A stretch of DNA of 64,000 nucleotides from Mycobacterium marinum. GTDB lineage: Bacteria > Actinomycetota > Actinomycetes > Mycobacteriales > Mycobacteriaceae. The notes below the pieces were generated by a model. The model was given only the letters and a program-made list of their open reading frames with translations. It did no database searches and was not told the DNA's origin. Of this stretch, positions 48,370-58,164 are shown one piece after another. The stretch lies in the NCBI RefSeq assembly GCF_003391395.1, contig NZ_CP024190.1, forward strand, positions 744,001 to 808,000. Direction: 5' to 3'. Numbering within the stretch: the first letter of the stretch is position 1; every line of letters begins with the position of its first letter. A program made the position numbers and the translations under genes.

Positions 48370-50461
48370 CCAACAGGTGTCGACCGGCTCGGGCGCCACC
48401 GGCATATACATCGCCGCCCCGGAACCGGAGAGCGGCAAGTCAACCATTGCCCTGGGTATCCTGCACAGATTGGCCGCCACCGTGGCCAAGGTCGGTGTGT
48501 TCCGGCCGATCACCCGCCGCGGCGAGCGGCGTGACTACATTCTCGAATTGCTGCTGGAGCAGACCACTGCCGGACTGTCCTACGAGCAATGCGTCGGCGT
48601 CACCTACCAACAGCTGCACGACGACCTCGAAGCCGCGATAGCGGACATCGTCGCCGCCTACCACGCGATGGCCGATGCGTGCGACGCGGTGGTGATCGTC
48701 GGCAGCGACTACACCGACGTCACCACGCCCACCGAGCTGTCGGTCAACGCGCGCATCGCGGTCAACCTCGGAGCCCCGGTGCTGCTGGCCGTGAGCGCAA
48801 AAGGCCGTGACGCGGATCAGGTCTCCGGAGTCGTCGCGGTGTGTCTGGCCGAGCTGGCCGCACAGCACGCCCACACCGCGGCCATAGTGGCCAACCGATG
48901 TGAGCCTGCGCAGTTGGCGGCCGTCGGTGATGCGTTGCGGGCCTTCGCCCCGCCCAGCTATGTGCTGCCCGAAGAACAGTTGTTGTCCGCGCCGACGGTG
49001 TCCGAGTTGGAGAAGTCCGTCAACGGAACACCGATCAGTGGCGATACCTCGCTGTGGGGCCGGGAGGTCACCAGCCTGCTGGTCGCCGGGATGACCGCCG
49101 ATCATGTGCTGGAGCGGCTGCGCGACGGCATGGCCGTGATAACTCCCGGTGACCGCTCCGATGTGGTGCTCGCCGTGGCCAGTGCCCATGCGGCCGAGGG
49201 CTTTCCATCGCTTTCCTGCATCGTCCTCAACGGCGGGTTCGAGTTGCACCCGTCGATCGCCTCGCTGGTCGCCGGGCTGCGGCTGCGACTGCCCATCATC
49301 GGAACCGATCTGGGCACCTTTGACACCGCCAGCGCTGCCGCGACGGCTCGCGGCCGGGTCAAGGCGACGTCGCAGCGCAAGATCGACACCGCTCTGGGAT
49401 TGATGGACCGCTACGTTGACATCGAGGATCTGTTGGCGAAGCTTGCGATCCCGATTCCGACGGTCACCACACCGCAGATGTTCATGTACCGCGTGCAGCA
49501 GCAGGCGCGTTCGGATCGCCAGCGCATCGTCTTGCCCGAAGGTGAAGACGACCGGATTCTCAAATCCGCTGGGCGGCTATTGCAGCGCAACGTTGCCGAT
49601 TTGACCATTCTCGGTGACGAGGCCGAAATCCGTTTGCGTGCGGCTGAACTCGGAGTCAGCCTGGATAGCGCCACGGTGATCGACCCGCGTACCAGTAGCT
49701 TGTGCAACGAGTTCGCCGATCAGTATGCGCAGCTGCGTAAGGCCAAGGGGATCACCCACGAGCAGGCCCGCGAGATCATGAATGACGCAACCTATTTCGG
49801 TACCATGCTGGTATACAACGGCATGGCCGACGGCATGGTTTCCGGCGCCGCACATACCACGGCCCACACGGTTCGCCCCGCGCTGCAGATCATCAGAACC
49901 GTTCCGGGCGTGTCCACCGTCTCCAGCATTTTCTTGATGTGCCTGCCCGATCGGGTGCTGGCCTACGGTGACTGCGCGATCATCCCGAACCCGACCGTCG
50001 AGGAGCTGGCCGATATCGCTGTCTGTTCGGCGCGCACCGCCGCGCAGTTCGGCGTCGAGCCGCGAGTGGCCATGCTCTCCTACTCCACCGGCGCATCAGG
50101 ATCCGGGGCGGACGTCGACAAGGTAAGAGCGGCAACCGAACTAGTGCGCGAAAGGGATCCGCAGCTAATGGTGGAAGGCCCCATACAGTACGACGCCGCG
50201 GTGGACCTGTCGGTCGCGGCTACCAAAATGCGCGATTCTGCGGTTGCCGGCCGGGCGACGGTGCTGATCTTCCCGGATCTCAACACCGGCAACAACACCT
50301 ATAAGGCGGTGCAGCGCAGCGCCGGTGCGGTGGCGATCGGCCCGGTACTGCAGGGCCTGCGCAAGCCGGTCAACGACTTGTCCCGGGGTGCTCTGGTGGA
50401 GGACATTGTCAACACCGTCGCTATCACCGCAATTCAAGCTCAGGGTGTTCATGAGCGCTAG
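48362..50461 (+). CDS. pta: Phosphate acetyltransferase (two-domain form)
   Basis: A 699-residue enzyme interconverting acetyl-CoA and acetyl-phosphate. The N-terminal half (about 1-370) contains a DRTGG/BioD-like P-loop domain (APEPESGKSTIALG) and a DRTGG domain. The C-terminal third (about 375-695) is the PTA catalytic domain with IVLPEGEDDRILKSAGRL and MLSYSTGASGSGADVDKV. TTG 48362 overlaps the fgd1 stop; its product MADQQVS aligns with the known N-terminus as I recall it. It forms an operon with fgd1 and ackA. Confidence 0.95.
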   Translation: MADQQVSTGSGATGIYIAAPEPESGKSTIALGILHRLAATVAKVGVFRPITRRGERRDYILELLLEQTTAGLSYEQCVGVTYQQLHDDLEAAIADIVAAYHAMADACDAVVIVGSDYTDVTTPTELSVNARIAVNLGAPVLLAVSAKGRDADQVSGVVAVCLAELAAQHAHTAAIVANRCEPAQLAAVGDALRAFAPPSYVLPEEQLLSAPTVSELEKSVNGTPISGDTSLWGREVTSLLVAGMTADHVLERLRDGMAVITPGDRSDVVLAVASAHAAEGFPSLSCIVLNGGFELHPSIASLVAGLRLRLPIIGTDLGTFDTASAAATARGRVKATSQRKIDTALGLMDRYVDIEDLLAKLAIPIPTVTTPQMFMYRVQQQARSDRQRIVLPEGEDDRILKSAGRLLQRNVADLTILGDEAEIRLRAAELGVSLDSATVIDPRTSSLCNEFADQYAQLRKAKGITHEQAREIMNDATYFGTMLVYNGMADGMVSGAAHTTAHTVRPALQIIRTVPGVSTVSSIFLMCLPDRVLAYGDCAIIPNPTVEELADIAVCSARTAAQFGVEPRVAMLSYSTGASGSGADVDKVRAATELVRERDPQLMVEGPIQYDAAVDLSVAATKMRDSAVAGRATVLIFPDLNTGNNTYKAVQRSAGAVAIGPVLQGLRKPVNDLSRGALVEDIVNTVAITAIQAQGVHER

Positions 50462-51617
50462 CCGTCCGAATCGTGTTGTGCTGGTCCTCAACTCTGGATC
50501 CTCATCCCTTAAGTTTCAGCTCGTCGAACCCGATTCCGGTATGTCACGGGCGACCGGAAACATCGAGCGCATCGGCGAAGAATCGTCATCGGTGCCCGAC
50601 CACGACGCGGCCCTGCGCCGAGTGTTCGAGATCTTGGCCGAAGACGACATCGACCTTCAGTCCTGCGGCCTGGTCGCGGTGGGTCATCGGGTAGTGCACG
50701 GCGGCAAGGACTTTTACGAACCGACGTTGCTCAACGATGCGGTGATCGGCAAGCTCGATGAGCTATCGCCGCTGGCCCCGCTGCACAATCCGCCCGCGGT
50801 GTTGTGCATCAGGGTGGCGCGTGCGTTGCTGCCCGACGTCCCGCACATCGCGGTCTTCGACACCGCCTTCTTTCACCAGCTCCCGCCCGCGGCGGCCACC
50901 TACGCCATCGATCGCGAGTTGGCGGACGTCTGGAAAATTCGCCGCTATGGCTTCCACGGGACATCCCATGAGTACGTCAGCCAACAGGCCGCGGAATTCC
51001 TGGGCAAGCCTATTGGTGATCTGAATCAGATTGTGCTGCATCTGGGTAACGGCGCGTCGGCTTCAGCGGTTGCGGGAGGACGGCCGGTGGAGACGTCGAT
51101 GGGTCTGACGCCGCTGGAGGGTTTGGTGATGGGCACCCGCAGTGGTGACTTGGACCCCGGGGTTATTGGATACCTTTGGCGCACCGCAAAGTTGGGTGTT
51201 GATGAGATCGAATCAATGCTCAACCACCGGTCCGGGATGTTGGGGTTGGCAGGCGAGCGGGACTTTCGCCGGCTGAGGGCAATGATCGACGACGGCGACC
51301 CGGCGGCTGAATTGGCTTACGACGTCTTCATTCACCGGCTGCGCAAGTACGTTGGCGCTTACCTGGCGGTGCTGGGCCACACCGACGTGGTGAGCTTTAC
51401 CGCCGGGATCGGCGAGCACGACGCGGCGGTGCGCCGAGACACCCTGGCCGGGATGGCCGAACTAGGGATCAGCCTGGATGAGCGGCGCAACGCCTGCCCG
51501 TCCGGTGGCGCGCGCCGGATCTCCGCCGACGACTCGCCGGTCACCGTTTTGGTGATACCGACCAACGAAGAACTGGCCATTGCCCGGCATTGCTGCTCGG
51601 TGTTGGTCGCCGTATAG
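50451..51617 (+). CDS. ackA: Acetate kinase
   Basis: A 388-residue ASKHA-fold kinase that makes acetate and ATP from acetyl-phosphate. Signatures are VLVLNSGSSSLKFQLVE (about 8-24), GHRVVHGG, the acetokinase motif FHGTSHEYVS, the HLGNGASASAV phosphate loop and FTAGIGEHDAAVR. ATG 50451 overlaps the pta stop by 11 bases, so pta and ackA are translationally linked. With pta it forms the acetate overflow/activation pathway. Confidence 0.96.
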   Translation: MSASRPNRVVLVLNSGSSSLKFQLVEPDSGMSRATGNIERIGEESSSVPDHDAALRRVFEILAEDDIDLQSCGLVAVGHRVVHGGKDFYEPTLLNDAVIGKLDELSPLAPLHNPPAVLCIRVARALLPDVPHIAVFDTAFFHQLPPAAATYAIDRELADVWKIRRYGFHGTSHEYVSQQAAEFLGKPIGDLNQIVLHLGNGASASAVAGGRPVETSMGLTPLEGLVMGTRSGDLDPGVIGYLWRTAKLGVDEIESMLNHRSGMLGLAGERDFRRLRAMIDDGDPAAELAYDVFIHRLRKYVGAYLAVLGHTDVVSFTAGIGEHDAAVRRDTLAGMAELGISLDERRNACPSGGARRISADDSPVTVLVIPTNEELAIARHCCSVLVAV

Positions 51618-51795
51618 GAAGCCGAGCGCGGGAGAACTGTGAACGTGCGCCCAGGGCTTTGAGCGTGCCTGTCGGGCGGAATCTGCCCAGCCATGGCGCC
51701 GTCGGCGCACGCCCGAAGCCCACAGCGCACGCTCGATGCCGAACCTGTGCAAAGACGAAGACGCCGAACGCGGTTGGCGTGCGAGTCTTCGCGTC

Positions 51796-52656
51796 ATGTG
51801 TGATTTGGAAGCTCCGTTTATCGGCAGTAAGGCACTGGCGTGTGGAGCGGTTACGCGCCATCAATTGCGGACCCGGTACCGGCCGGTCCTGCCGAACGTT
51901 TATCTGTCCGCCCGGGTGCACCCGTGCCTGCAGAGCAGGATTGCCGCCGCCTGGCTGTGGTCGCGCGGTTCGGCGACGGTCGGCGGTGCGGCGGCAGCGG
52001 CGTTGCACGGCGCGAAGTGGATTCCCGAGGACGTCCCGGTTGAGCTGATCTGCGCTCGCTCCCGCCCACCTCGTGGCGTGCTGACCCGCCGCGACGTGCT
52101 GATCGATGGCGAAACTCAGTTCCTGGGCGGGTACTCGGTCACCACGGCCGAGCGCACCGCTTTCGACATCGGCCGCCGCGGAGCCATGCGTTCGGCGGTG
52201 GCACGGCTGGACGCGCTGGCGCGCGCAACCGGGTTCACGGTGGCCGATGTGCTGCAGGTCGCCAGAAACCACCGCGGAACTCGTGGATTGCGGCAACTGG
52301 AGTCCGCGCTGGAATTGGTCGACCCGGGAGCACAGTCGCCGCGAGAGAGCTATCTGAGGCTGTTCCTGATCGACGCCGGACTCCCTCGCCCTCAGACTCA
52401 GCTGCCCGTGCTGGGCGTCAACGGTGTGCCCGTCGCGTATCTCGACATGGGGTGGGAGCGGTACATGGTGGCCGTCGAATACGACGGCGATCACCATCGC
52501 AGCGACCGCCAGCAGTACGTCAAAGACATTCGGCGCGGTGAAATGCTCGAGCGGATGGGGTGGATCGTCATACGGGTGGTGGCCGAGGACCGCCGCGTCG
52601 ATATCCTGCGCCGGGTCAGCGCTGCCCTGGATGAGCGCAGATCGGCCGTGCCGTAG
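51796..52656 (+). CDS. AbiEi/DUF559-like protein with a PD-(D/E)xK nuclease-type C-terminus
   Basis: A 286-residue protein. The N-terminal ~150 residues resemble the winged-helix/AbiEi-type antitoxin domain common in mycobacteria (TRHQLRTRYRPVLPNVYLS, VTTAERTAFDIGRR). The C-terminal ~110 residues look like the DUF559/Vsr-like nuclease fold, with Glu in SPRESYLRL and the pattern VAVEYDGDHHRS. ATG 51796 (MCDLEAPFIG) is favoured; a frame start at 51736 is possible. Families of such proteins are present in many copies in mycobacteria. No toxin partner is adjacent. Function is unknown. Confidence 0.7.
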   Translation: MCDLEAPFIGSKALACGAVTRHQLRTRYRPVLPNVYLSARVHPCLQSRIAAAWLWSRGSATVGGAAAAALHGAKWIPEDVPVELICARSRPPRGVLTRRDVLIDGETQFLGGYSVTTAERTAFDIGRRGAMRSAVARLDALARATGFTVADVLQVARNHRGTRGLRQLESALELVDPGAQSPRESYLRLFLIDAGLPRPQTQLPVLGVNGVPVAYLDMGWERYMVAVEYDGDHHRSDRQQYVKDIRRGEMLERMGWIVIRVVAEDRRVDILRRVSAALDERRSAVP

Positions 52657-52780
52657 CGAGTTTGACTGCGCGTGTGCGGCTTCGAAGGTGCCGGCAGGGA
52701 TACGGTTCCCGGATTTTTACGCCCGGATCGCACACCCGAGTCCACCGACACACACCCGATGCAAAGAGCGTGACCGCACC

Positions 52781-55084
52781 CTAGAACGTGCTGGTGGGCC
52801 GCACCTTGTTGGCCATGTCGACCAGGGTGTAGCGGTGCCGCTGGGTGGGGGCGACGCGGGCCAGGCTGCGCAGCGAGGCCTCCACGCCCAGCCGGAGCCC
52901 GTGATCGGTGAAGGGAAATCCAAGGATGTGGTTGGTGCTGGCCTCGTTGTTCTGCAACCAGTCCATCGCGCCGCCCAGCACCAGGGCGCGGATCTGCAGC
53001 ACACGCGGTTCGGTAGGTGGCAGTGCCTCGACTCTGCGTGCGGCGTCGCGGATCTGTTCTTCGGTGATCTCGCCGTGCGACCGTCCCGAGAGCAGGGTCA
53101 CCGCACTGGTCAACCGCGCCGTGGTGAAATGCCTCGAGCTAGGTGGGACTTCATCGAGGGTGCGTACCGCGCCGGCTCGTTCGCCTTGCGCGGAAAGGGT
53201 TCTGGCCAGTCCGAATGCCGCCGAGATGACGCCGTCGTTGGTGCTCCACACGGTCTGGTAGAAGTTGGTCCCGTCGGTGTAGCCGGCCAGTTCGGCGGTC
53301 GCGGCCAGCGCCAGTTTGGGCGCAAGTTCACCCGGGAAGGTGTCCAGAACTTCGGTGAAGTGTTTGATCGCGGCGTCATAGGCGCCAGTGAGTAACTCGG
53401 AGACGGCCCGATACCAGACCAGCCGCCAGCGCCAGCCCACCCGCTCGGACAGGTCGTCGAGTTTGCGGGTGGCCTTGGCGACGTCGCCGAGATCCAGCAG
53501 GGCACGAACCTCCATCAGCGGCAGTTCCACCGATTCGGAGAGGTCGGCGCCGTCGGAGTCCAGCGCGCCGTGTCGGGCGGCGCGCAGTGAGTCCAGGGTC
53601 TGGACGGGCTGGGAGAGCACCGTCGCCTGCAGGACGGAGGCCGCGACGTCGGTCCGATCGACCAGCGGTACCTGCAGTGCCGTCACGATCTCCTTGGCGG
53701 TCAGCTTCTCCGAATGCACCTGACCGTCCTGATATACGTCAGTGTGCGCGACCAGCAGGTCAACCCCAAACGTCGAGCGGCTGGGGCTGAACACTGTCGA
53801 CAGGCCGGGGCGGGGGACCCCGGTGTCTTGGGCAACCACCTCGCGCAAGACACCCATCAGCTGCCCGGACATCTCCTCGGCGCTGGCGAACCGCCGCCGT
53901 GGGTCCGGGTCGATGGCGCGGCGCAGCAGGCGGCCGAACGAGTCGTAGCTGGCCAGCACCGGATCGTCGTCGGGCAATCCATCGAGGTAGCGGCCATTGC
54001 GGGTAGGCAGGTTCAAGGTGAGCGCGGCCAGCGTGCGCCCCACCGTGTAGATGTCAGTGGCCACGGTGGGGCCGGTCCGCACGATCTCGGGCGCCTGGAA
54101 GCCGGGAGTGCCATAGAGGTAACCGAAGGAGTTGATCCGCGACACCGCACCCAGGTCGATGAGCTTGAGCTGCTCTTCGGTGAGCATGATGTTCTCCGGC
54201 TTCAAGTCGTTGTAGACCAGGCCGAGAGCATGCAGGTAGGCCAATGCCGGAAGGATTTCCAGGAGATAGGCGATCGCCTCGGAGACCGGAAGCTTCTCGC
54301 CCTTGCGCCGCTTGAGCGACCGCCCGCCGACGTACTCCATGACGATGTAGCCGACCGGATCCCCGTGCTTGTCGGTGTGCTCGACGAAGTTGAAGATCTG
54401 CACGATCGACGGGTGGACCACCTCGGCGAGGAACTGTCGCTCCGCCATTGCGATGGCCTGGGCCTCGGCATCGCCCGAATGCACCAGGCCTTTGAGCACG
54501 ACTGGCCGGTCGTTGACGTTGCGGTCCAGGGCCAGGTATATCCAGCCCATTCCGCCGTGCGCGATGCAGCCCTTGACCTCGTACTGGCCGGCAATGGTGT
54601 CACCGGGGCTGAGCTGGGGCAAGAAGGAATACGGGCTGCCGCAATACGGGCACCAGCCTTCCGATGCCCCCTTGGTCTCCGAGTCGCTGCGGCCGACCGG
54701 ACGCCCGCAGTTCCAGCAGAACCGCTTGGCTTCCGGGACTACCGGATCGGTCATCAGCGCTTTGAGCGGATCGGTATCGGGCACCCTCGGGATCTCCACC
54801 AGGCCGCCGCCGAGTCGTCGGACCGGTAGCCGCGCTCGCGTCGCGGCCGCCAGCGGTCCCTGCGGCTGCATATCGAGGGTGCCCAGCGTGATGTCGTCTT
54901 CGTCGTCATCGTCGAAATTCGGCCGGAACAGTGCCTGGGTGCCGACCGGCCGGCTCCAGGCGGCCGCGCCGGTCTGCACGTCGGCCGGCTGCGTTCCGGG
55001 GCCCGCTTCCTGTTCGTCTTCGTCGGGCCGCGGATTCTCGGTTCCCGACGTGTCTTGCAGGCCCTTCTTGACCGCCTCGGCCAT
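52781..55084 (-). CDS. pknG: Serine/threonine protein kinase G
   Basis: A 767-residue cytosolic kinase. It has a disordered acidic N-terminus (about 1-105), a rubredoxin-like domain with two CxxCG knuckles (FCWNCGRPVG and WCPYCGSPYS, about 122-150), a kinase domain (about 160-415) with the VVLKG lysine, a non-RD catalytic loop YNDLKPEN and DLG in place of DFG (LIDLGAVS), and a C-terminal TPR domain (about 440-760). PknG senses amino acids and redox state and phosphorylates GarA (OdhI) to control the TCA/glutamate branch. It is last in the glnX-glnH-pknG operon, start overlapping the glnH stop. Confidence 0.96.
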   Translation of the reverse strand: MAEAVKKGLQDTSGTENPRPDEDEQEAGPGTQPADVQTGAAAWSRPVGTQALFRPNFDDDDEDDITLGTLDMQPQGPLAAATRARLPVRRLGGGLVEIPRVPDTDPLKALMTDPVVPEAKRFCWNCGRPVGRSDSETKGASEGWCPYCGSPYSFLPQLSPGDTIAGQYEVKGCIAHGGMGWIYLALDRNVNDRPVVLKGLVHSGDAEAQAIAMAERQFLAEVVHPSIVQIFNFVEHTDKHGDPVGYIVMEYVGGRSLKRRKGEKLPVSEAIAYLLEILPALAYLHALGLVYNDLKPENIMLTEEQLKLIDLGAVSRINSFGYLYGTPGFQAPEIVRTGPTVATDIYTVGRTLAALTLNLPTRNGRYLDGLPDDDPVLASYDSFGRLLRRAIDPDPRRRFASAEEMSGQLMGVLREVVAQDTGVPRPGLSTVFSPSRSTFGVDLLVAHTDVYQDGQVHSEKLTAKEIVTALQVPLVDRTDVAASVLQATVLSQPVQTLDSLRAARHGALDSDGADLSESVELPLMEVRALLDLGDVAKATRKLDDLSERVGWRWRLVWYRAVSELLTGAYDAAIKHFTEVLDTFPGELAPKLALAATAELAGYTDGTNFYQTVWSTNDGVISAAFGLARTLSAQGERAGAVRTLDEVPPSSRHFTTARLTSAVTLLSGRSHGEITEEQIRDAARRVEALPPTEPRVLQIRALVLGGAMDWLQNNEASTNHILGFPFTDHGLRLGVEASLRSLARVAPTQRHRYTLVDMANKVRPTSTF

Positions 55085-56070
55085 CAGTCCACGTACCTAG
55101 GCCGGGGCGGTGCGGGCGCCGGCCCGAGCACCGACAACCATTTGCGGTAGAGCGTGTTCCAGGTCCCGTCATTGCGGATGCGTTCGAGCGTGCCATTGAC
55201 GAATCGGACGAGTCCGGTGTTGTCCAGATTGATCCCGATGCCGTAGGGCTGATTGGCCATGTTCGGCCCGACGATATGCAGGTAGGGGTCTTCTTCCACC
55301 AGCCCGGCCAGGATCGTGTCATCGGTACTGACGGCGTCGATCTCGCGTTGCTGCAGTGCCACCAGGCAGTCAGCCCAGTTCACCACCGACACGATGACCG
55401 GCGGCGGTGCGATCTCGCGGATGCGGCGCAACGACGTGGTGCCGCGGGCCACGCAGACTCGCTTGCCGGACAGGTCGGACACCTTGAAAATCGGCGAGTC
55501 GCGTGAGGTCAGAATCCGCTGGTTGGCGTCGAGGTAGACGGTGGAAAAGTTCACCAGCTTGCGCCGCTCGCAAGTGATCGTCATGGTCTTGACCACCACG
55601 TCGACCTGGGAGCTCTGCAGCGCGGTGATGCGTTCGGCCGCCGACAAGATCCGGTACTCGACATGGGTGGGGCCGCCGAAGATGTCGCGCGCCACTTCGC
55701 TGGCGATATCGACGTCGAAGCCGGTGATCTCGCCGGTGATCGGGTCGCGGAAACTGAACAGGTTGCTGCCGATGTCGAGTCCGACGATCAGCCGTCCCCG
55801 CGCGCGGATGTCGGCCACCGCGGCGTCGGCCTCGGCTTTGGTGGGAAACGGACGCAGGCTGGCGGTGGGATCGCAGTCCTGGCTGGAGCTGTCCGCTGGA
55901 AGCGGAGGCTCCGGCGGCATGACTTCCATGCCGACCGGGGTGGGCAGCGGCAGGGTGGGTGTCGACTCGACTTTCAGCGGCTCGGAGTGCCCACACCCGT
56001 CCAGCGTGATGACCAGGGCGAGCACTGCGAGCGCAGATGCCGCCCTCCGGAGTCCGGGCAGGCGCCTCAT
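55084..56070 (-). CDS. glnH: Glutamine/aspartate-binding lipoprotein GlnH
   Basis: A 328-residue periplasmic binding lipoprotein. Its signal peptide MRRLPGLRRAASALAVLALV ends in a TLDGC lipobox, followed by a Pro-rich linker and the SBP family 3 fold (LIVGLDIGSNLFSFRDP, GEITGFDVDIASEVARDIFG, and NFSTVYLDANQRIL). No ABC permease is nearby. In M. tuberculosis GlnH is proposed to sense amino acids and signal through GlnX to PknG (from memory). ATG 56070 overlaps the glnX stop (TGATG); an ATG 27 bases upstream is less likely. Confidence 0.94.
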   Translation of the reverse strand: MRRLPGLRRAASALAVLALVITLDGCGHSEPLKVESTPTLPLPTPVGMEVMPPEPPLPADSSSQDCDPTASLRPFPTKAEADAAVADIRARGRLIVGLDIGSNLFSFRDPITGEITGFDVDIASEVARDIFGGPTHVEYRILSAAERITALQSSQVDVVVKTMTITCERRKLVNFSTVYLDANQRILTSRDSPIFKVSDLSGKRVCVARGTTSLRRIREIAPPPVIVSVVNWADCLVALQQREIDAVSTDDTILAGLVEEDPYLHIVGPNMANQPYGIGINLDNTGLVRFVNGTLERIRNDGTWNTLYRKWLSVLGPAPAPPRPRYVD

Positions 56071-57389
56071 CAGCGATATTCTTTCAGCCTGGGCCACAGA
56101 CCGAGGGCCACCGCGATCGCGGCGCTCAAACTCAGCACGACACCACCCATTTGGGCACCGGCCAATCCTCGGCGCGCGCTGCGGACATCGGTACGCAGGT
56201 GATTGCGGCTTTGATCCATCGCCCTGGTCAGCGCTTCGTCGAGCTTGTCGAAAGCCGGGGTGGAATCGTCCTCACTCTCGCCCAGTGCCACCTGGGTAGC
56301 GGCACGATAGTTGCCGACCGAGATGTAGGAGTTGATCCGGTCGTTGGCCTGTTGCCAGCGCACCAACAGCTGTTCGGCGCCCTGTAAGTCGGGCTTGTCG
56401 ACCGCATCGGGGCGGGCCATGTACTCGTCGAGCTGGCGATGCATGTCCTCGATGCGCTGGTAGAAGGATTGCTTGCGGACCTCTTGATCACCGCGCCGGA
56501 TCAGCGACAGCGTCTCATCGGCTCGTGCCTGCTGGGCGGTGATGGCCAAGTTGGTGACCGTCTTGAGGGACTCGGCCGCGGTGTCTTTAGCGATACGGCT
56601 CGCGGCCGTTGAGAGTGTCAGCGCAGTTCCTACCCACACCACCATGACGAGAATACCGAGCGCTCCGACCACAAGGCCGGGGTTGATTCGTCGCCTGGTC
56701 CGGCGGGCCAGCCAGCGGTGCGCGAACGCGCCGAACGCCACCGTGGTGGCAACGACGAGGATCACCGGAGCCGGGATCTGGGTGGACGCGGTGGTCTCGC
56801 TGTCCACTCGCGTCGATGTCGCCTCGTAGAGCTGTTGCGCGTCGGGCAGGATCGTCGACTGCATCAGTCCCGATGCCTCGGACAGATACGAGGACCCGAC
56901 CGGGTTACCCGCTCGGTTGTTGGTGCGCGCGATCTCGACGAGCCCGGTATAGACGGACAACTCGGCGTTGATTCGGCCCAGCAGCTGCACCAGCGATTCA
57001 TCGGTGAGGCCGCTGGACGCGCGGGTCACCGCCACCGACGCGTCGGTGATGGCCTGTTCGTAGCGGAGCCGGACGGCGCGGGGTTCGGCCTGTGCGATGA
57101 ATGCGGTGGCCGCCGCGGCGTCAGCCACCGACAGCGTGGTGTAGAGCCGTCCGGCCGCGAACGAGAGCGGCTCGGTGTGGTCGAGCACGGTGGTCAGCAC
57201 CTGCTGGCGGTGGTTGATGGTCGTCGAGGTGGCAAACGCGCTGGCAACGCCGAGCGCCGCCAACACGATGCCAATCGTCAGAATGCGCCCGGGCGTCGTC
57301 GAGACGAACCACCAGCGGGGATGGGCCGGCTCGGCCGGTGACCGCGATCCCAGCGGTTCGGTCGACGGGTGCGCCAACTCAACCGTCAC
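56070..57389 (-). CDS. glnX: Transmembrane signal transducer GlnX, Rv0412c-like
   Basis: A 439-residue membrane protein starting VTVELAHPST. It has about four helices: one near residue 35-58, two in the middle (about 215-235 and 250-275, VVGALGILVMVVWVGTALTL) and one at the end (SAAIAVALGLWPRL). They separate two extracytoplasmic helical-bundle domains. GTG 57389 reproduces the length I recall for Rv0412c (439); the frame is open 31 codons further. In the operon it is the link proposed between the GlnH sensor and PknG. It resembles four-helix sensor domains of chemoreceptors. Confidence 0.9.
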   Translation of the reverse strand: MTVELAHPSTEPLGSRSPAEPAHPRWWFVSTTPGRILTIGIVLAALGVASAFATSTTINHRQQVLTTVLDHTEPLSFAAGRLYTTLSVADAAAATAFIAQAEPRAVRLRYEQAITDASVAVTRASSGLTDESLVQLLGRINAELSVYTGLVEIARTNNRAGNPVGSSYLSEASGLMQSTILPDAQQLYEATSTRVDSETTASTQIPAPVILVVATTVAFGAFAHRWLARRTRRRINPGLVVGALGILVMVVWVGTALTLSTAASRIAKDTAAESLKTVTNLAITAQQARADETLSLIRRGDQEVRKQSFYQRIEDMHRQLDEYMARPDAVDKPDLQGAEQLLVRWQQANDRINSYISVGNYRAATQVALGESEDDSTPAFDKLDEALTRAMDQSRNHLRTDVRSARRGLAGAQMGGVVLSLSAAIAVALGLWPRLKEYR

Positions 57390-57540
57390 GTCTGCTTGGA
57401 CCTCGTCTTTCGGCCGTGTCAGGAAACCGTATAAGCGGATTCTAAGAGAATGTTCCGACAGATGCCGGTGGCGACGGACCAAATTTGGCCCCCAAATTCC
57501 CCGGAACTTCGTTGAACCTCCGCCTGCCTATCCTTGATCC

Positions 57541-58164
57541 GTGCGGGGCGACGGCGACGGTTGGGTCATCTCCGAGAGCGGTGTGCACTACTGGGGCCGA
57601 TTTGGCTCGGCCGGGCTGCTGCTTCGGGCGCCGCGACCCGACGGCACCCCAGCCGTGTTGTTGCAGCATCGAGCGTTCTGGAGCCATCAAGGCGGCACCT
57701 GGGGCTTGCCGGGGGGCGCCCGCGATAGCCACGAGACTCCGGAACAGACGGCGCTGCGCGAAGCCCACGAAGAGGCGCGACTGTCGGCCGAGCGGCTGAC
57801 CGTGCGGGCGGTGACGGTGACGGCCAGGCCCAGCGGCACCGCATGGACCTACACGACGGTGATCGCTGACACCCGGGAGTTGCTGCATGCGGTCCCCGAT
57901 CGGGAGAGCGCGGAGCTGCGCTGGGTTGCCGAGGCCGAAGTGGTGGACTTTCCGTTGCATCCCGGATTTGCCGCCAGTTGGCAGGGGCTGCGCTGCGCCC
58001 CGGTGACCGTGCCGCTGGAGCAGGGCGATCAACGTCGTGAACTCCTGCCGCGCACTGTGGAGGTTGAGCCGGGCGTGTTCGTCTGGTGCATGCCCGGGGA
58101 CGCCGATCAGGTGCCCTCGCAGCTGAGTCCGCGGGTCATATCGCTGCTAGAAGCTCTGACTTGA
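57541..58164 (+). CDS. mutT3: Nudix hydrolase MutT3
   Basis: A 207-residue Nudix protein. The Nudix box starts GLPGGARDSHETPEQT and continues with REAHEEA (about 58-80), fitting GX5EX7REUXEE. MutT-type enzymes clean oxidised nucleotides such as 8-oxo-dGTP; other pyrophosphates are possible. GTG 57541 is 7 bases after a TATCCT -10 box, so the transcript may be leaderless. Divergent from glnX; its end overlaps the end of thiE by 29 bases. Confidence 0.9.
   Translation: MRGDGDGWVISESGVHYWGRFGSAGLLLRAPRPDGTPAVLLQHRAFWSHQGGTWGLPGGARDSHETPEQTALREAHEEARLSAERLTVRAVTVTARPSGTAWTYTTVIADTRELLHAVPDRESAELRWVAEAEVVDFPLHPGFAASWQGLRCAPVTVPLEQGDQRRELLPRTVEVEPGVFVWCMPGDADQVPSQLSPRVISLLEALT

Noticed and set aside
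51796..52656. Complete toxin-antitoxin (AbiE) system
   Set aside because: Only the AbiEi/DUF559-like protein is present; no nucleotidyltransferase toxin gene follows.
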